Part shown: piece after piece, positions 10,768-20,000 of the stretch
Position numbering within the stretch: position 1 is the stretch's first letter
Layout of the letters: the number at the start of each line of letters is the position of its first letter
DNA from: Xaviernesmea oryzae
GTDB lineage: Bacteria > Pseudomonadota > Alphaproteobacteria > Rhizobiales > Rhizobiaceae
Assembly: GCF_900177415.1 (NCBI RefSeq)
Contig: NZ_FXAF01000006.1
Coordinates: forward strand, 1,822,001 to 1,886,000
Direction of reading: 5' to 3'
Length of the DNA: 64,000 nucleotides
Notes under the pieces: model-generated
Database searches by the model: none
Told to the model about the DNA's origin: nothing
What the model saw: only the letters and a program-made list of their open reading frames with translations
Made by a program: the position numbers and the translations under genes

Positions 10768-10906
10768 ATCTCCCCCCTTGTGGGGGAGATGCCCGGCAGG
10801 GCAGAGGGGGGTATCGTCTCGATACCTTGTCTTCTTTTTCCTTTGCCGCGCCGTTGCCACCCCCCTCTGTCACCTTCGGTGACATCTCCCCCACAAGGGG
10901 GGAGAT
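10768..10906. repeat. RIME-like intergenic mosaic element (complete)
   Basis: The left arm is ATCTCCCCCC-ttgt-GGGGGAGAT (10768-10790) followed by a GAGGGGGGT block. The right arm is the reverse complement: ACCCCCCTC near 10855-10866, a GTCACC-ttc-GGTGAC hairpin (10869-10883) and ATCTCCCCC-acaa-GGGGGGAGAT (10884-10906). Together they form one large inverted repeat of about 140 bp, as in the two-palindrome RIME elements described in Sinorhizobium meliloti. The family name rests on my recognition of the pattern. The rest of the gap to mce (10907-10973) holds only the mce ribosome-binding region. Confidence 0.75.
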
Positions 10907-10973
10907 CGTTGGGAGTTTGCTGCGGCGCTTCACGTCCCCTTGTACGATTGCTCAGCATCGGGGGAGGTGAACC

Positions 10974-11378
10974 ATGCTCGGACGCGTCAACCACATCGCC
11001 ATCGCCGTGCCGGATCTCGCCGCCGCCACCGCGACCTATCGCGACACGCTCGGCGCGCGCGTTTCCCAGGCTCAGGCGCTGCCGGAACATGGCGTGACGG
11101 TGGTTTTCGTGGAGCTTTCCAACACCAAGGTGGAACTTCTGGAGCCGCTTGGTGCCGATTCTCCGATCGCAGCCTTTCTGGAGAAGAACCCGTCGGGCGG
11201 CATGCACCATATCTGCTACGAAGTGGCCGACATCATTGCCGCCCGCGATAGGCTGCAGGCCTCCGGCGCTCGCGTGCTCGGCGACGGAGAGCCGAAGACC
11301 GGCGCCCATGGCAAGCCGGTGCTCTTCCTGCATCCCAAGGATTTTTGCGGCACGCTGGTCGAGCTGGAGCAGGTGTGA
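10974..11378 (+). CDS. mce: Methylmalonyl-CoA epimerase
   Basis: This enzyme interconverts the (R) and (S) forms of methylmalonyl-CoA in propionyl-CoA breakdown, between propionyl-CoA carboxylase and methylmalonyl-CoA mutase. The 134-residue product is a single vicinal-oxygen-chelate (glyoxalase-like) domain. The metal ligand pattern is present: H7 (VNHIAIAV), H78/H79 in GMHHICYEV and E130 in LVELEQV. GGGGGAGG nine bases upstream of ATG 10974 is a strong ribosome-binding site. A general VOC-family enzyme is the alternative, but the sequence fits the epimerase closely. Confidence 0.9.
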   Translation: MLGRVNHIAIAVPDLAAATATYRDTLGARVSQAQALPEHGVTVVFVELSNTKVELLEPLGADSPIAAFLEKNPSGGMHHICYEVADIIAARDRLQASGARVLGDGEPKTGAHGKPVLFLHPKDFCGTLVELEQV

Positions 11379-11397
11379 GCCTGGATATTTTCAATTC

Positions 11398-11459
11398 GCC
11401 CTCACCCTAACCCTCTCCCTGCTTGCGGGAGAAGGTGGCGGCAGCCGGATGAGGGGCGG
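11398..11459. repeat. CCCTCACCCTAACCC-type palindromic repeat
   Basis: CGCCCTCACCCTAACCC at 11398-11414 runs into CTCTCCC and a short loop. The element returns with GGGAGA and ends with GATGAGGGGCG by 11459, so it can fold into a long imperfect hairpin. This sequence type is a common REP-like intergenic repeat in many Proteobacteria. It lies between mce and the downstream DUF1467-type gene and might act as a transcription or mRNA-stability boundary. Confidence 0.75.
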
Positions 11460-11565
11460 GCCCATCAGCCGAGCCGGCCTGCGGCATCGCGTCCCCTCGG
11501 CTCCGTTTGAGCTTGCCGGCCTTTCGGCCTATAACGCCGCTCTGAACAGAAACCGGAACCCATTC

Positions 11566-11835
11566 ATGTCGTTGCTGACGGTCGCCGCAATCTATTTCAT
11601 CCTCTGGTGGACGGTGCTCTTCATCGTCCTGCCGCTCGGCTATCGCAGCCAGCGGGAGGATGGCGAGGTGACCGCCGGCACGGTCGAGAGTGCGCCCGCG
11701 AAATTCCGCGGCGGCCGCGTCGTGCTTCTGACGACCGTGATTTCGGCAGTGCTTTATGCGGCCTATCATGTCGCCTCGACCTATTTCGGTTTCGGCGTTG
11801 CCGACATCCCGGTCATCGTGCCGGATTTCAAATAG
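11566..11835 (+). CDS. DUF1467 family small membrane protein
   Basis: The 89-residue protein has two membrane segments (about residues 4-24 and 52-72) joined by a charged loop. This matches the DUF1467 family found next to mce and proS in rhizobia. I chose ATG 11566 because the frame upstream of it runs through the palindromic repeat and has no family similarity. Function is unknown. Its conserved place between mce and proS says little about its role. Confidence 0.8.
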   Translation: MSLLTVAAIYFILWWTVLFIVLPLGYRSQREDGEVTAGTVESAPAKFRGGRVVLLTTVISAVLYAAYHVASTYFGFGVADIPVIVPDFK

Positions 11836-12392
11836 ATCAGTCTGGCGGAGAAAGCTGTCATCTGCCTGTCATCAATCGCAGGCATAGGAGACGCCGATAG
11901 AGAGAACGCCATGTTCTGGCGCGCCCCTGAAGAAAGCAAAAAAAAACAAGGCGGTGAAGCCTTGTTTTCTAGTTTCGCGTGATCCTTCACCGTTGCCGGG
12001 GCAGCGAATAAACGCGCCTAAGATCTGATCCTCCCAAGACTTGACCGCGAAATGGCAAGAATTTGAACTCCTTGCCTCTTTTGTGAGCTGAACCTAGCTC
12101 AAAGGTTGGGCTTTGTCACTCGATTTTTTTGTATTTTTGCTACACTCAGACAAAATTTTTCAGTTGACAAAAATGTCGCATGCTCGCCACGAAATTTCCA
12201 CTTTTTGCGGGTCTGCCGGTATTCGTCCAAACTTGCGCCCATGTGCCGCCAAGATCGTGAACATCGCGTGATTCCTGTGGGGGCGGGTTCCCTTGAGAGC
12301 CCGGAACGGCTATGTACCGCACGCAATATTACTCAAGAAGTGGCCGATTCCCGACGTTGCGAGGATAGGCCTGGCAACTCTCGGAAATCTCG
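11836..12392. other. 557-bp intergenic region upstream of proS
   Basis: Apart from the terminator hairpin at 11943-11968, I see no gene here. The stretch 12060-12215 is clearly richer in A+T than its surroundings and contains TTGACA at 12164-12169, but I find no matching -10 box at a proper distance. The length and base composition suggest that the proS promoter and leader lie here. No T-box or other known leader motif was recognised. Confidence 0.5.
11943..11968. terminator. Bidirectional hairpin terminator between DUF1467 and proS
   Basis: A perfect 10-bp stem AAAACAAGGC / GCCTTGTTTT encloses a six-base loop (GGTGAA). It is flanked by A-runs on the left and T-runs on the right, so it could work on either strand. 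It lies 108 bases after the stop at 11835 and separates the mce/DUF1467 transcript from proS. Confidence 0.75.
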
Positions 12393-13718
12393 ATGCGCCT
12401 CTCCCGCTATTTCATGCCCATCCTGAAGGAAAACCCCAAGGAAGCGGAAATCGTGTCCCACCGGCTGATGCTGCGTGCCGGCATGATTCGCCAGCAGAGC
12501 CAGGGCATTTACTCCTGGCTGCCGCTCGGCAAGCGGGTGCTCGACAAGGTCAATGCCATCATCCGCGAGGAGCAGAACCGCTCCGGCGCCATAGAACTCC
12601 TCATGCCGACGCTGCAATCCGCCGAACTCTGGCAGGAGAGCGGCCGCTATGACGCCTATGGCAAGGAAATGCTGCGCATCAAGGACCGGCAGGATCGGCC
12701 GATGCTCTACGGCCCCACCAACGAGGAGATGATCACGGACATTTTCCGCTCCTACGTCAAATCCTACAAGAACCTGCCGCTCAACCTCTATCATATCCAG
12801 CTGAAGTTCCGCGACGAGATCCGCCCCCGTTTCGGCACCATGCGCTCGCGCGAGTTCCTGATGAAGGACGCCTATTCCTTCGATCTCACGAAGGAGGGGG
12901 CCGAACATTCCTACCGCAAGATGTTCGCGGCCTATCTGCGCACCTTCTTCCGGCTCGGGCTCAGGGCGATCCCGATGCGCGCCGATACCGGCCCGATCGG
13001 CGGCAACCTCTCGCACGAGTTCATCATCCTCGCCGATACGGGTGAATCGGAAGTCTTCTCTCACAAGGATTTCGTCAATTTCGACATTCCCGGCATCGAC
13101 ACCAATTTCGATGATGTCGATGCGATGAAGGCGATCTTCGACAAGTGGACCTCGGTCTATGCCGCGACGTCGGAAATGCATGACGAGGCGGCCTTCAACG
13201 CCATTCCAGAGGCAGACCGGCTTTCCGCCCGCGGCATCGAGGTTGGCCACATCTTCTATTTCGGCACCAAATACTCGGAGCCGATGGGTGCGAAGGTCCA
13301 GGGGCCGGACGGCAAGGAGCACCTTGTCCACATGGGTTCCTACGGCATCGGCCCGACCCGCCTTGTTCCCGCCATCATCGAAGCATCGCATGACGAGAAC
13401 GGAATCATCTGGCCGGCTTCCGTGGCGCCCTTCGACGTCGTGGTGATCAACATGAAGCCCGGCGACGATGCCTGCGACCGTCTCTGCGAGACCCTCTACG
13501 GCGGCCTTTCGACGGTCGGCAAGGACGTGCTCTACGACGACACGGACGAGCGCGCCGGCACCAAGTTCGCGACCGCCGATCTGATCGGTGTGCCGTTCCA
13601 GGTGATCGTCGGACCCCGTTCCGCCGCTTCGGGCGAGGTGGAGGTCAAGGACCGCAAGACGGGCGAGCGCGAGACGCTGACCCTCGAAGCGGCCATGAAC
13701 AGGCTCGCCGGCCGATAA
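12393..13718 (+). CDS. proS: Prolyl-tRNA synthetase, short alphaproteobacterial type
   Basis: ProS charges tRNA-Pro. The 441-residue product is a class II synthetase with [20 protein letters not shown] (motif 2 region) and [20 protein letters not shown] (motif 3). It lacks the roughly 180-residue editing insertion of the E. coli enzyme, as is normal for alphaproteobacterial ProS. The C-terminal anticodon-binding domain starts at about residue 340. The start [11 protein letters not shown] matches family N-termini. lolC follows after 115 bp that hold a palindromic repeat. Confidence 0.95.
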   Translation: MRLSRYFMPILKENPKEAEIVSHRLMLRAGMIRQQSQGIYSWLPLGKRVLDKVNAIIREEQNRSGAIELLMPTLQSAELWQESGRYDAYGKEMLRIKDRQDRPMLYGPTNEEMITDIFRSYVKSYKNLPLNLYHIQLKFRDEIRPRFGTMRSREFLMKDAYSFDLTKEGAEHSYRKMFAAYLRTFFRLGLRAIPMRADTGPIGGNLSHEFIILADTGESEVFSHKDFVNFDIPGIDTNFDDVDAMKAIFDKWTSVYAATSEMHDEAAFNAIPEADRLSARGIEVGHIFYFGTKYSEPMGAKVQGPDGKEHLVHMGSYGIGPTRLVPAIIEASHDENGIIWPASVAPFDVVVINMKPGDDACDRLCETLYGGLSTVGKDVLYDDTDERAGTKFATADLIGVPFQVIVGPRSAASGEVEVKDRKTGERETLTLEAAMNRLAGR

Positions 13719-13737
13719 CCGGCGAGGCCGGTGGGAG

Positions 13738-13779
13738 CAATTCCAGGAAAAGTGTGCAGCGGTTTTCCGTCCGGAATTG
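13738..13779. repeat. Short palindromic intergenic repeat
   Basis: CAATTCC (13738-13744) pairs with GGAATTG (13773-13779), and GGAAAA (13746-13751) with TTTTCC (13763-13768), around the core GTGTGCAGCGG. I recognise this as a dispersed rhizobial palindrome. It lies between proS and lolC, and a related one occurs at 51881-51925. Confidence 0.65.
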
Positions 13780-13833
13780 AGACAAGGCAAAGCGACAAGG
13801 CGGAATTCCCCGCCGGCAGGTTGAGGAAACGGC

Positions 13834-15144
13834 ATGGCGAGCGTCGCAACGAATGGTGAAGCGGAAAAGGCAGGGCAGCAATCGCCTTCAGCCGGCCCCT
13901 TCTCGGCCTTCGAGCGCATGGTCGCCTGGCGTTACCTGCGTTCGCGCCGTCGCGAAGCCTTCATCTCCGTCATTGCCGGTTTTTCCTTTATCGGCATCAT
14001 GCTCGGGGTTGCCACCCTCATCATCGTCATGGCGGTGATGAACGGGTTCCGCACCGAGCTGATCTCCCGCATTTTGGGCATCAACGGCCATATGATCGTC
14101 CAGCCGATCGACGGGCCGCTGACCGATTACGCCGATCTCACGCAGAAATTCGCCGCCGTGCCGGGCGTCAAGATGGCGCTGCCGCTGGTGGAAGGCCAGA
14201 CGCTCGCCTCGGGCCGCGGCGGTGCGGGCTCCGGCGCGCTGGTGCGCGGTGTGCGTCCGGAGGATATCGAAAAGCTCACCGAGGTGGCCGGCAACGTCAA
14301 GTCGGGCGATCTGGTCGGCTTCGCCTCGGGAGAGGGCGTGCTGGTCGGCTCGCGGCTCGCGGCGCAGCTCGGATTGGGCGCCGGAGACCAGATCACGCTG
14401 ATCTCGCCGGAAGGCGACGTGACGCCCATGGGCGTCAATCCCCGCGTCAAGTCCTATACGATCTCCGGCATATTCGAGATCGGCATGTCGGAATATGACG
14501 CGACGATCATCTACATGCCGCTGGAGGAATCGCAGCTCTATTTCAATGCCGACGGCATCGTGCAGTCGATCGAACTCTTCATCGACAATCCCGACAATGT
14601 CGACGGCATCCGGCCGCTGGTCGAAGCCGCCGCCGGCCGGCAGATCTTCATCACCGACTGGCGCCAGCGCAACCAGACCTTCTTCTCCGCCCTGCAGGTG
14701 GAGCGCAACGTGATGTTCATGATCCTGACGCTGATCGTGCTGGTCGCCGCGCTCAACATCATCTCCGGCCTCATCATGCTGGTGAAGGACAAGGGCAGCG
14801 ATATCGCGATCCTGCGCACCATGGGCGCCGGTTCCGGCGCGATCATGCGCATCTTCTTCATGACCGGGGCTGCGATCGGCATCGTCGGGACCGTCGCCGG
14901 CGTGCTTCTGGGCGTCGTCGTCTGCCTCAACATCGAATCGATCCGCCAGTTCTTCTCCTGGCTTTCGGGCACGATTCTCTTCGATCCGGAGCTCTATTTC
15001 CTGAGCCAGCTGCCGGCCGAGATGAGCTTCCGCGAGACGCTGTCGGTGGTCATCATGGCGCTGGCGCTCTCCTTCATGGCCACCATCTTCCCCGCATGGC
15101 GGGCCTCCAAGCTGGACCCTGTCCAGGCCCTCCGCTACGAATAG
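13834..15144 (+). CDS. lolC: Lipoprotein-releasing ABC transporter permease, LolC/LolE family
   Basis: This is the membrane subunit of the Lol exporter, which extracts outer-membrane lipoproteins from the inner membrane and hands them to LolA. The 436-residue protein has one N-terminal membrane segment (about residues 45-70), a large periplasmic MacB-like domain and three C-terminal segments (FtsX/MacB fold). GAGG upstream of ATG 13834 supports the start. It is followed after 21 bases by lolD. Only one permease gene is present, so the complex is probably a homodimer, as in most alphaproteobacteria. Confidence 0.92.
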   Translation: MASVATNGEAEKAGQQSPSAGPFSAFERMVAWRYLRSRRREAFISVIAGFSFIGIMLGVATLIIVMAVMNGFRTELISRILGINGHMIVQPIDGPLTDYADLTQKFAAVPGVKMALPLVEGQTLASGRGGAGSGALVRGVRPEDIEKLTEVAGNVKSGDLVGFASGEGVLVGSRLAAQLGLGAGDQITLISPEGDVTPMGVNPRVKSYTISGIFEIGMSEYDATIIYMPLEESQLYFNADGIVQSIELFIDNPDNVDGIRPLVEAAAGRQIFITDWRQRNQTFFSALQVERNVMFMILTLIVLVAALNIISGLIMLVKDKGSDIAILRTMGAGSGAIMRIFFMTGAAIGIVGTVAGVLLGVVVCLNIESIRQFFSWLSGTILFDPELYFLSQLPAEMSFRETLSVVIMALALSFMATIFPAWRASKLDPVQALRYE

Positions 15145-15165
15145 AGAATAGGATCCGCATCCTTC

Positions 15166-15849
15166 ATGGCACGCAAACCCGTCTTGCAGCTCTCGGGCGT
15201 CGAACGTCACTACGGCCAGGGCGAGACCATGCTTTCGATCCTGAAGGGCGCCGATTTCGAGCTCAACAGCGGCGAGATCGTCGCGCTGGTGGCTCCCTCC
15301 GGCACGGGCAAATCGACGCTGCTGCATCTTGCCGGCCTGCTCGAGCATCCGGACGGCGGCGAGGTCTTCGTCGGCGGTCAGCCCTGCAACGGTCTCCCGG
15401 ACAACGAGCGCACCGCCATCCGCCGTTCCGAGATCGGTTTCGTCTACCAGTTCCACCATCTTCTCCCGGAATTCTCGGCGCTCGAGAACATCATGATGCC
15501 GCAGCTGATCTCCGGGCTTTCGAAGGCCGAGGCGAAGGAGCGGGCGGCCCAGCTTCTCGATTACATGCGCATCGGTCACCGCGCCGACCACCGCCCGGCC
15601 GAGCTTTCCGGCGGCGAGCAGCAGCGCGTGGCGATCGCCCGCGCAGTCGCCAATGCGCCGCGCGTGCTCCTGGCCGACGAGCCGACCGGCAATCTCGACC
15701 CGAAGACGGCATCCTATGTCTTCGACGCACTGGAGGCGCTGGTGCGCCAGTCCGGCCTTGCGGCGCTGATCGCCACCCACAACCACGAGCTCGCCGGGCG
15801 TATGGACCGCCGCGTCACGATCGAAGGCGGCAAGGTCGCGGAAATGTAG
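15166..15849 (+). CDS. lolD: Lipoprotein-releasing system ATP-binding protein
   Basis: LolD powers lipoprotein release together with the preceding permease. The 227-residue product has Walker [10 protein letters not shown] (residues 43-51), the signature [14 protein letters not shown] (about 146-159), Walker [13 protein letters not shown] (about 167-178) and the H-loop ATHNHEL. Length and order are typical of the lolCE-lolD operon. Confidence 0.95.
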   Translation: MARKPVLQLSGVERHYGQGETMLSILKGADFELNSGEIVALVAPSGTGKSTLLHLAGLLEHPDGGEVFVGGQPCNGLPDNERTAIRRSEIGFVYQFHHLLPEFSALENIMMPQLISGLSKAEAKERAAQLLDYMRIGHRADHRPAELSGGEQQRVAIARAVANAPRVLLADEPTGNLDPKTASYVFDALEALVRQSGLAALIATHNHELAGRMDRRVTIEGGKVAEM

Positions 15850-16005
15850 AGGCTGGCCCGCGCCGGCATGGTCTGACGGCCAAAAAGTCAGGCGTCGCGG
15901 TTGATGCGGTGGCCCTTCGGTCCCTATCTGTTGGAAATGGTCGGCCTTTGTCGTGCTCGGCGCGGGTCCGACCGACGGCGTATTCGGCAGAAACGAAAGG
16001 ACACC

Positions 16006-16719
16006 ATGGCCTTCCACTCCCGCGTCAGACAAAGGATCGTCGAAAGGTTCATGACGTTCGAGCCGATCGGCCTGACGATGTTCGCATTGCTGGCCGGCGG
16101 CCTGTTGCTGTTCTTCAGCCTGACCGGCGAGGTTCTGGAAGGGGAGACGCGTGCGTTCGATGAGCGCATCCTGCTTGCCTTGCGCAGCGCCGACGACCTG
16201 TCCGCACCGATCGGCCCCTATTGGCTGAACCATGCCATGGGCGATATCACCGCGCTCGGCGGTACGACGGTGCTGTCGTTGATGACGGTATTGGGGACCA
16301 CCTATCTTCTGCTGGCGCGGCAGAGGGCCATTGCCGCCTTCATGTTCCTGTCGATCCTGGGCGGCTGGCTTGTGAGCAACGCTTTGAAGCTCGGCGTGGC
16401 GCGCCCACGGCCGGACATCGTCCCGCATCTGGTGGAAGTCTATGACCTCAGCTTTCCGAGCGGGCATGCGATGCTTTCCGCCGTCACCTATCTCACTCTC
16501 GGGGCGCTGCTGTCGCGGGCGCAGCCCTATCGGTCGACACGGATTTTCCTGATCTTCGCTGCCATCTTCCTGACATCGCTCATCGGGCTCAGCCGCGTCT
16601 ATCTCGGCGTCCACTATCCGACCGACGTGCTCGGAGGCTGGTGCGCCGGGGCGACCTGGGCGCTGGGCTGCTGGATGATCGCAAGGCGCTTCATCTCTGC
16701 AAAACCTGCCGGTGAATGA
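16006..16719 (+). CDS. PAP2-family phosphatase
   Basis: This is probably an inner-membrane lipid phosphatase acting on undecaprenyl pyrophosphate, phosphatidate or a lipid A-type substrate; the exact substrate cannot be read from sequence. The 237-residue product has about six membrane segments and the three acid-phosphatase motifs: K(x6)RP in LKLGVARPRPD (about residues 127-137), PSGH (about 151-154) and SRVYLGVHYPTD (about 196-207). AAAGGA just before ATG 16006 supports this start over an upstream in-frame ATG at 15901. A GC-rich 14-bp palindrome follows at 16730-16743. Confidence 0.85.
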   Translation: MAFHSRVRQRIVERFMTFEPIGLTMFALLAGGLLLFFSLTGEVLEGETRAFDERILLALRSADDLSAPIGPYWLNHAMGDITALGGTTVLSLMTVLGTTYLLLARQRAIAAFMFLSILGGWLVSNALKLGVARPRPDIVPHLVEVYDLSFPSGHAMLSAVTYLTLGALLSRAQPYRSTRIFLIFAAIFLTSLIGLSRVYLGVHYPTDVLGGWCAGATWALGCWMIARRFISAKPAGE

Positions 16720-16780
16720 GAGGGCCCGGGCCGGCGCGCCGGCTCGATCTTAACCATAATCGCGATTCCGTGTTTCTTGT

Positions 16781-16819
16781 TTTGTTCTCTTGTTGACTCT
16801 CAAACAAAATGAGAACAAA
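16781..16819 (+). promoter_or_regulatory. Operator-like inverted repeat with LexA-like box
   Basis: TTTGTTCTC (16781-16789) and GAGAACAAA (16811-16819) form a perfect 9-bp inverted repeat, and TTGTT/AACAA pairs lie inside it. Within the right half, AAAC-N7-GAAC (16802-16816) matches the alphaproteobacterial LexA consensus GAAC-N7-GAAC at seven of eight positions. A TTGACT (16793-16798) could be a -35 box, and its overlap with the site GACTC (a GANTC sequence) means CcrM methylation is possible. The site ends 31 bases before the ATG of the small gene. LexA binding is inferred. Confidence 0.5.
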
Positions 16820-16850
16820 GTAAAAACATAAAGGAACACGGGAGACGACG

Positions 16851-16937
16851 ATGACTGACATTCTTCGTGACATTGCCGCATTCGCTTCCATCGCCACCTT
16901 CGTGGCCAGCCTGTCCATGATCGTCATGGCGATGTGA
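16851..16937 (+). CDS. 28-residue hydrophobic membrane peptide, candidate SOS-regulated
   Basis: ATG 16851 to TGA 16935-16937 encodes 28 residues: a short charged N-terminus (MTDILRD) followed by one uninterrupted hydrophobic segment rich in Ala, Ser, Ile, Val and Met. GGAG at 16841-16844 sits six bases upstream, an ideal ribosome-binding site. A LexA-like box lies just upstream. Size, single membrane span and possible LexA control recall Caulobacter SidA (29 residues, blocks division through FtsW/FtsN) and E. coli TisB (29 residues), but I see no convincing sequence identity and infer the analogy only from architecture. Confidence 0.6.
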   Translation: MTDILRDIAAFASIATFVASLSMIVMAM

Positions 16938-17055
16938 TCCGGTTCTTCGCTCAGGCTCCGTCGTTCGAAAGAGGTTGAGCGAGGAAATCCGAACTGGACT
17001 CTCCGTCGGCCACACCGGAAAATAGCCTGATTCATGATAATGGTAGGGTGCGGAT

Positions 17056-20000
17056 ATGGCGGACGCGGCGGACGTAAAATCGGGATCGGAAGAACTCGGG
17101 GCAACCCCGCAATTCGTCCACCTGCGCGTTCACTCCGCCTATTCGCTTCTTGAGGGCGCGCTGCCGCTGAAGAAGATCCTGTCGAAGGCGGTCGCGGACC
17201 ATCAGCCTGCGATCGCGATTACCGATACCAACAATCTTTTCGTCGCGCTGGAATTCGCCCAGAAAGCGATCGGTGACGGGCTGCAGCCGATCATCGGTTG
17301 CCAGCTCTCGATCGACATGGAGGACCAGGCGGACGAGCGGCGAAACGGCCAGCAGCAGCTTGCGAAGCTGCCGGCGATCGTCGTGCTCGCGGCGACCGCC
17401 GCGGGCTACGAGAGGCTCGTCGACCTCATCAGCCGCGCTTATCTCGGCGGCGAGGGACATGGCGCCGTGCATATCCGCCTTTCCTGGCTGGAAGAGGGCG
17501 GTACGGAAGGGCTGATTGCGCTGACAGGCGCATCGAGCGGGCCGGTCGACATGGCTCTGAAGGACGGCAATGCCACGCTCGCCGAGGCGCGCCTGTTGAA
17601 GCTGAGAGAGGCCTTTGGCGACAGGCTGTATGTGGAGCTGCAGCGCCACGGGTCCTATGACCGGCGGCACGAACAGAAGATGGTGGCGCTGGCCTATGAC
17701 CATGACCTGCCGCTGGTCGCGACGAACGAGGCCTTCTTTCCGTCGAAGGCGGATTACGACGCCCATGACGCGCTGATGGCGGTCGCCCATAACGCGATCG
17801 TCTCGGACGACAACCGCTTTCGCCTGACGCCGGATCATTATCTGAAAAGCCGGAAGGAAATGGCGGCGCTGTTTTCCGACCTGCCGGAGGCGCTGGAGAA
17901 CACGGTCGAGATCGCCCGGCGCTGCTCCTTCATATTGAATACGCGCAATCCGATCCTGCCGCGCTTCACCGGCGCGACCGGTGATCAGGAGGAGGCTGAA
18001 CGGGCCGAGGCGGACGAGCTGCGCCGCCAGGCGGTCGAGGGGCTGGAGGATCGCATCGCAACCCTCGGCATGACGCCCGGTTATACGGAACAGGATTATC
18101 GGGAGCGCCTGGATTACGAGCTCGGCATCATCGAGCGCATGAAGTTCCCCGGCTACTTCCTGATCGTCTCGGACTTCATCAAATGGGCGAAGGTCCATAA
18201 CATCCCGGTCGGCCCGGGCCGCGGGTCGGGTGCCGGCTCGCTGGTCGCTTACGCGCTGACCATTACCGACGTCGATCCGCTGCGGTTCTCGCTGCTCTTC
18301 GAACGCTTCCTCAATCCGGAACGCGTCTCGATGCCGGACTTCGACATCGACTTCTGCCAGGACCGCCGCGAAGAGGTGATCCGCTACGTGCAGCAGAAAT
18401 ACGGCCGCGAACAGGTGGCGCAGATCATCACCTTCGGTTCGCTGCAGGCGCGTGCCGCATTGCGCGACGTCGGCCGCGTGCTCGAGATGCCCTATGGCCA
18501 GGTCGACAAGATCTGCAAGCTGGTGCCGAACAACCCGGCCAATCCGACGCCGCTTTCCAAGGCGATCGAAGAGGAGCCGAAACTGCAGGAAGAGGCCGAG
18601 AAGGAGCCGGTCGTCGCGCGCCTCCTCGACATCGCCCAGAAGATCGAAGGCCTCTACCGCCACGCCTCGACCCACGCCGCCGGCATCGTCATCGGCGACC
18701 GGCCGCTGTCGAAGCTCGTGCCGATGTACCGTGACCCGCGTTCGGACATGCCGGTCACCCAGTTCAACATGAAATGGGTGGAGCAGGCCGGCCTTGTGAA
18801 GTTCGACTTCCTGGGGCTGAAGACGCTGACGGTGCTGAAGACCGCCGTCGATTTCTGCAGGAAGCGCGGCATCGAGGTCGATCTCGCAAAGATCCCGCTG
18901 GATGATCAGAAGACCTACGAAATGCTTTCGCGCGGCGAGACGGTCGGCGTGTTCCAGGTGGAAAGTGCCGGCATGCGCAAGGCGCTGATCGGCATGCGGC
19001 CGGACTGCATCGAGGACATCATCGCGCTCGTCGCGCTCTACCGTCCGGGCCCGATGGAGAACATTCCGGTCTACAACGCCCGCAAGCACGGCGAGGAGGA
19101 GATCGAGTCGATCCATCCGATGATCGACCATCTCCTGAAGGAGACCCAAGGGGTTATCGTCTATCAGGAACAGGTCATGCAGATCGCCCAGGTGCTCTCG
19201 GGCTATTCGCTCGGAGAGGCCGACCTGCTCCGCCGCGCCATGGGCAAGAAGATCAAGGAGGAGATGGACAAGCAGCGCGCCCGTTTCGTCGATGGCGCGG
19301 TGAAGAACGGCGTCTCGAAGCCCCAGGCCGACCTGATCTTCGACCTGCTTGCCAAATTCGCGAACTACGGCTTCAACAAGTCGCACGCCGCGGCCTATGC
19401 GATCGTTTCCTACCAGACCGCCTACATGAAGGCGCATTACCCCGTCGAATTCCTGGCCGCGTCGATGACCTACGATATGTCGAACAGCGAGAAGCTGAAC
19501 GACTTCCGGCAGGATGCGGGGCGCCTCGGCATCGCCGTCATACCGCCTTCGGTTCAGACGTCCTACCGGCATTTCGAAACAGGCGAGAACAGGATCTATT
19601 ATGCGCTCGCGGCCATCAAGGGTGTCGGTGAATCGGCCGTCGATCATATCACCGAGGTGCGCGGCGACCGGCCGTTCAAGAGCATCGAGGATTTCTGCCT
19701 CAGGATCGATCCGAAGCAGATCAACCGCCGCGTCATGGAAAGCCTGATCTCGGCCGGCGCCTTCGATTGCTTCAGCATCGATCGTGCGGAGCTCGTCGGC
19801 GGTCTCGACCGGATCATCGGTTATGCGCAGCGCGCCCAGGAGGAGAAGGTCAGCGGCCAGTCGGATTTCTTCGGCTCGTCCGCCAGCGCGGGACCCGAAA
19901 AGCTGATCCTGCCGCCTTTCAATCCCTGGACGCCCTCCGAGAAGCTGATGCGCGAATACCAGGTGCTCGGCTTCTACCTCTCGGCCCATCCGCTCGACTC

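Larger units (their letters stand above)
10369..10806. repeat. 218-bp tandem duplication covering the rnj 3' end and a palindrome half
   Basis: Two head-to-tail copies, 10369-10586 and 10587-10804, are separated by exactly 218 bases, and identity runs on to 10806. By eye they differ at only three positions, each G in copy 1 and A in copy 2; one is 10428 versus 10646, and the other two lie in the region after the stop codon. Each copy carries the last 42 codons plus the TAG of rnj, the following 50 bases, and the left half of a RIME-like palindrome. The left junction shares only the two bases AG with the right end, so a slippage or short-homology event is likely. The high identity implies a recent event. 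Confidence 0.95.
16720..17055. other. 336-bp region between the PAP2 gene and dnaE
   Basis: It holds a 14-bp palindrome at 16730-16743 (possibly the end of the PAP2 transcript), a TTAACCAT half-site at 16750-16757, the operator-like inverted repeat and LexA-like box at 16781-16819, and the short gene at 16851-16937. The last 118 bases before dnaE show no clear promoter boxes. Confidence 0.6.

Noticed and set aside
11911..11982. 23-codon frame beginning MFWRAPEESKKK
   Set aside because: It overlaps the terminator hairpin at 11943-11968, lacks a well-placed ribosome-binding site and resembles nothing that I know.
12164..12192. Sigma-70 promoter for proS at TTGACA
   Set aside because: Seventeen bases after the TTGACA there is CCACGA, which is not a -10 element, so I do not call a promoter.
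13888..16614. Open frame of about 900 codons on the minus strand across lolC, lolD and the PAP2 gene
   Set aside because: Three genes with clear family motifs occupy the plus strand. The antisense frame spans gene borders and has no recognisable domain.
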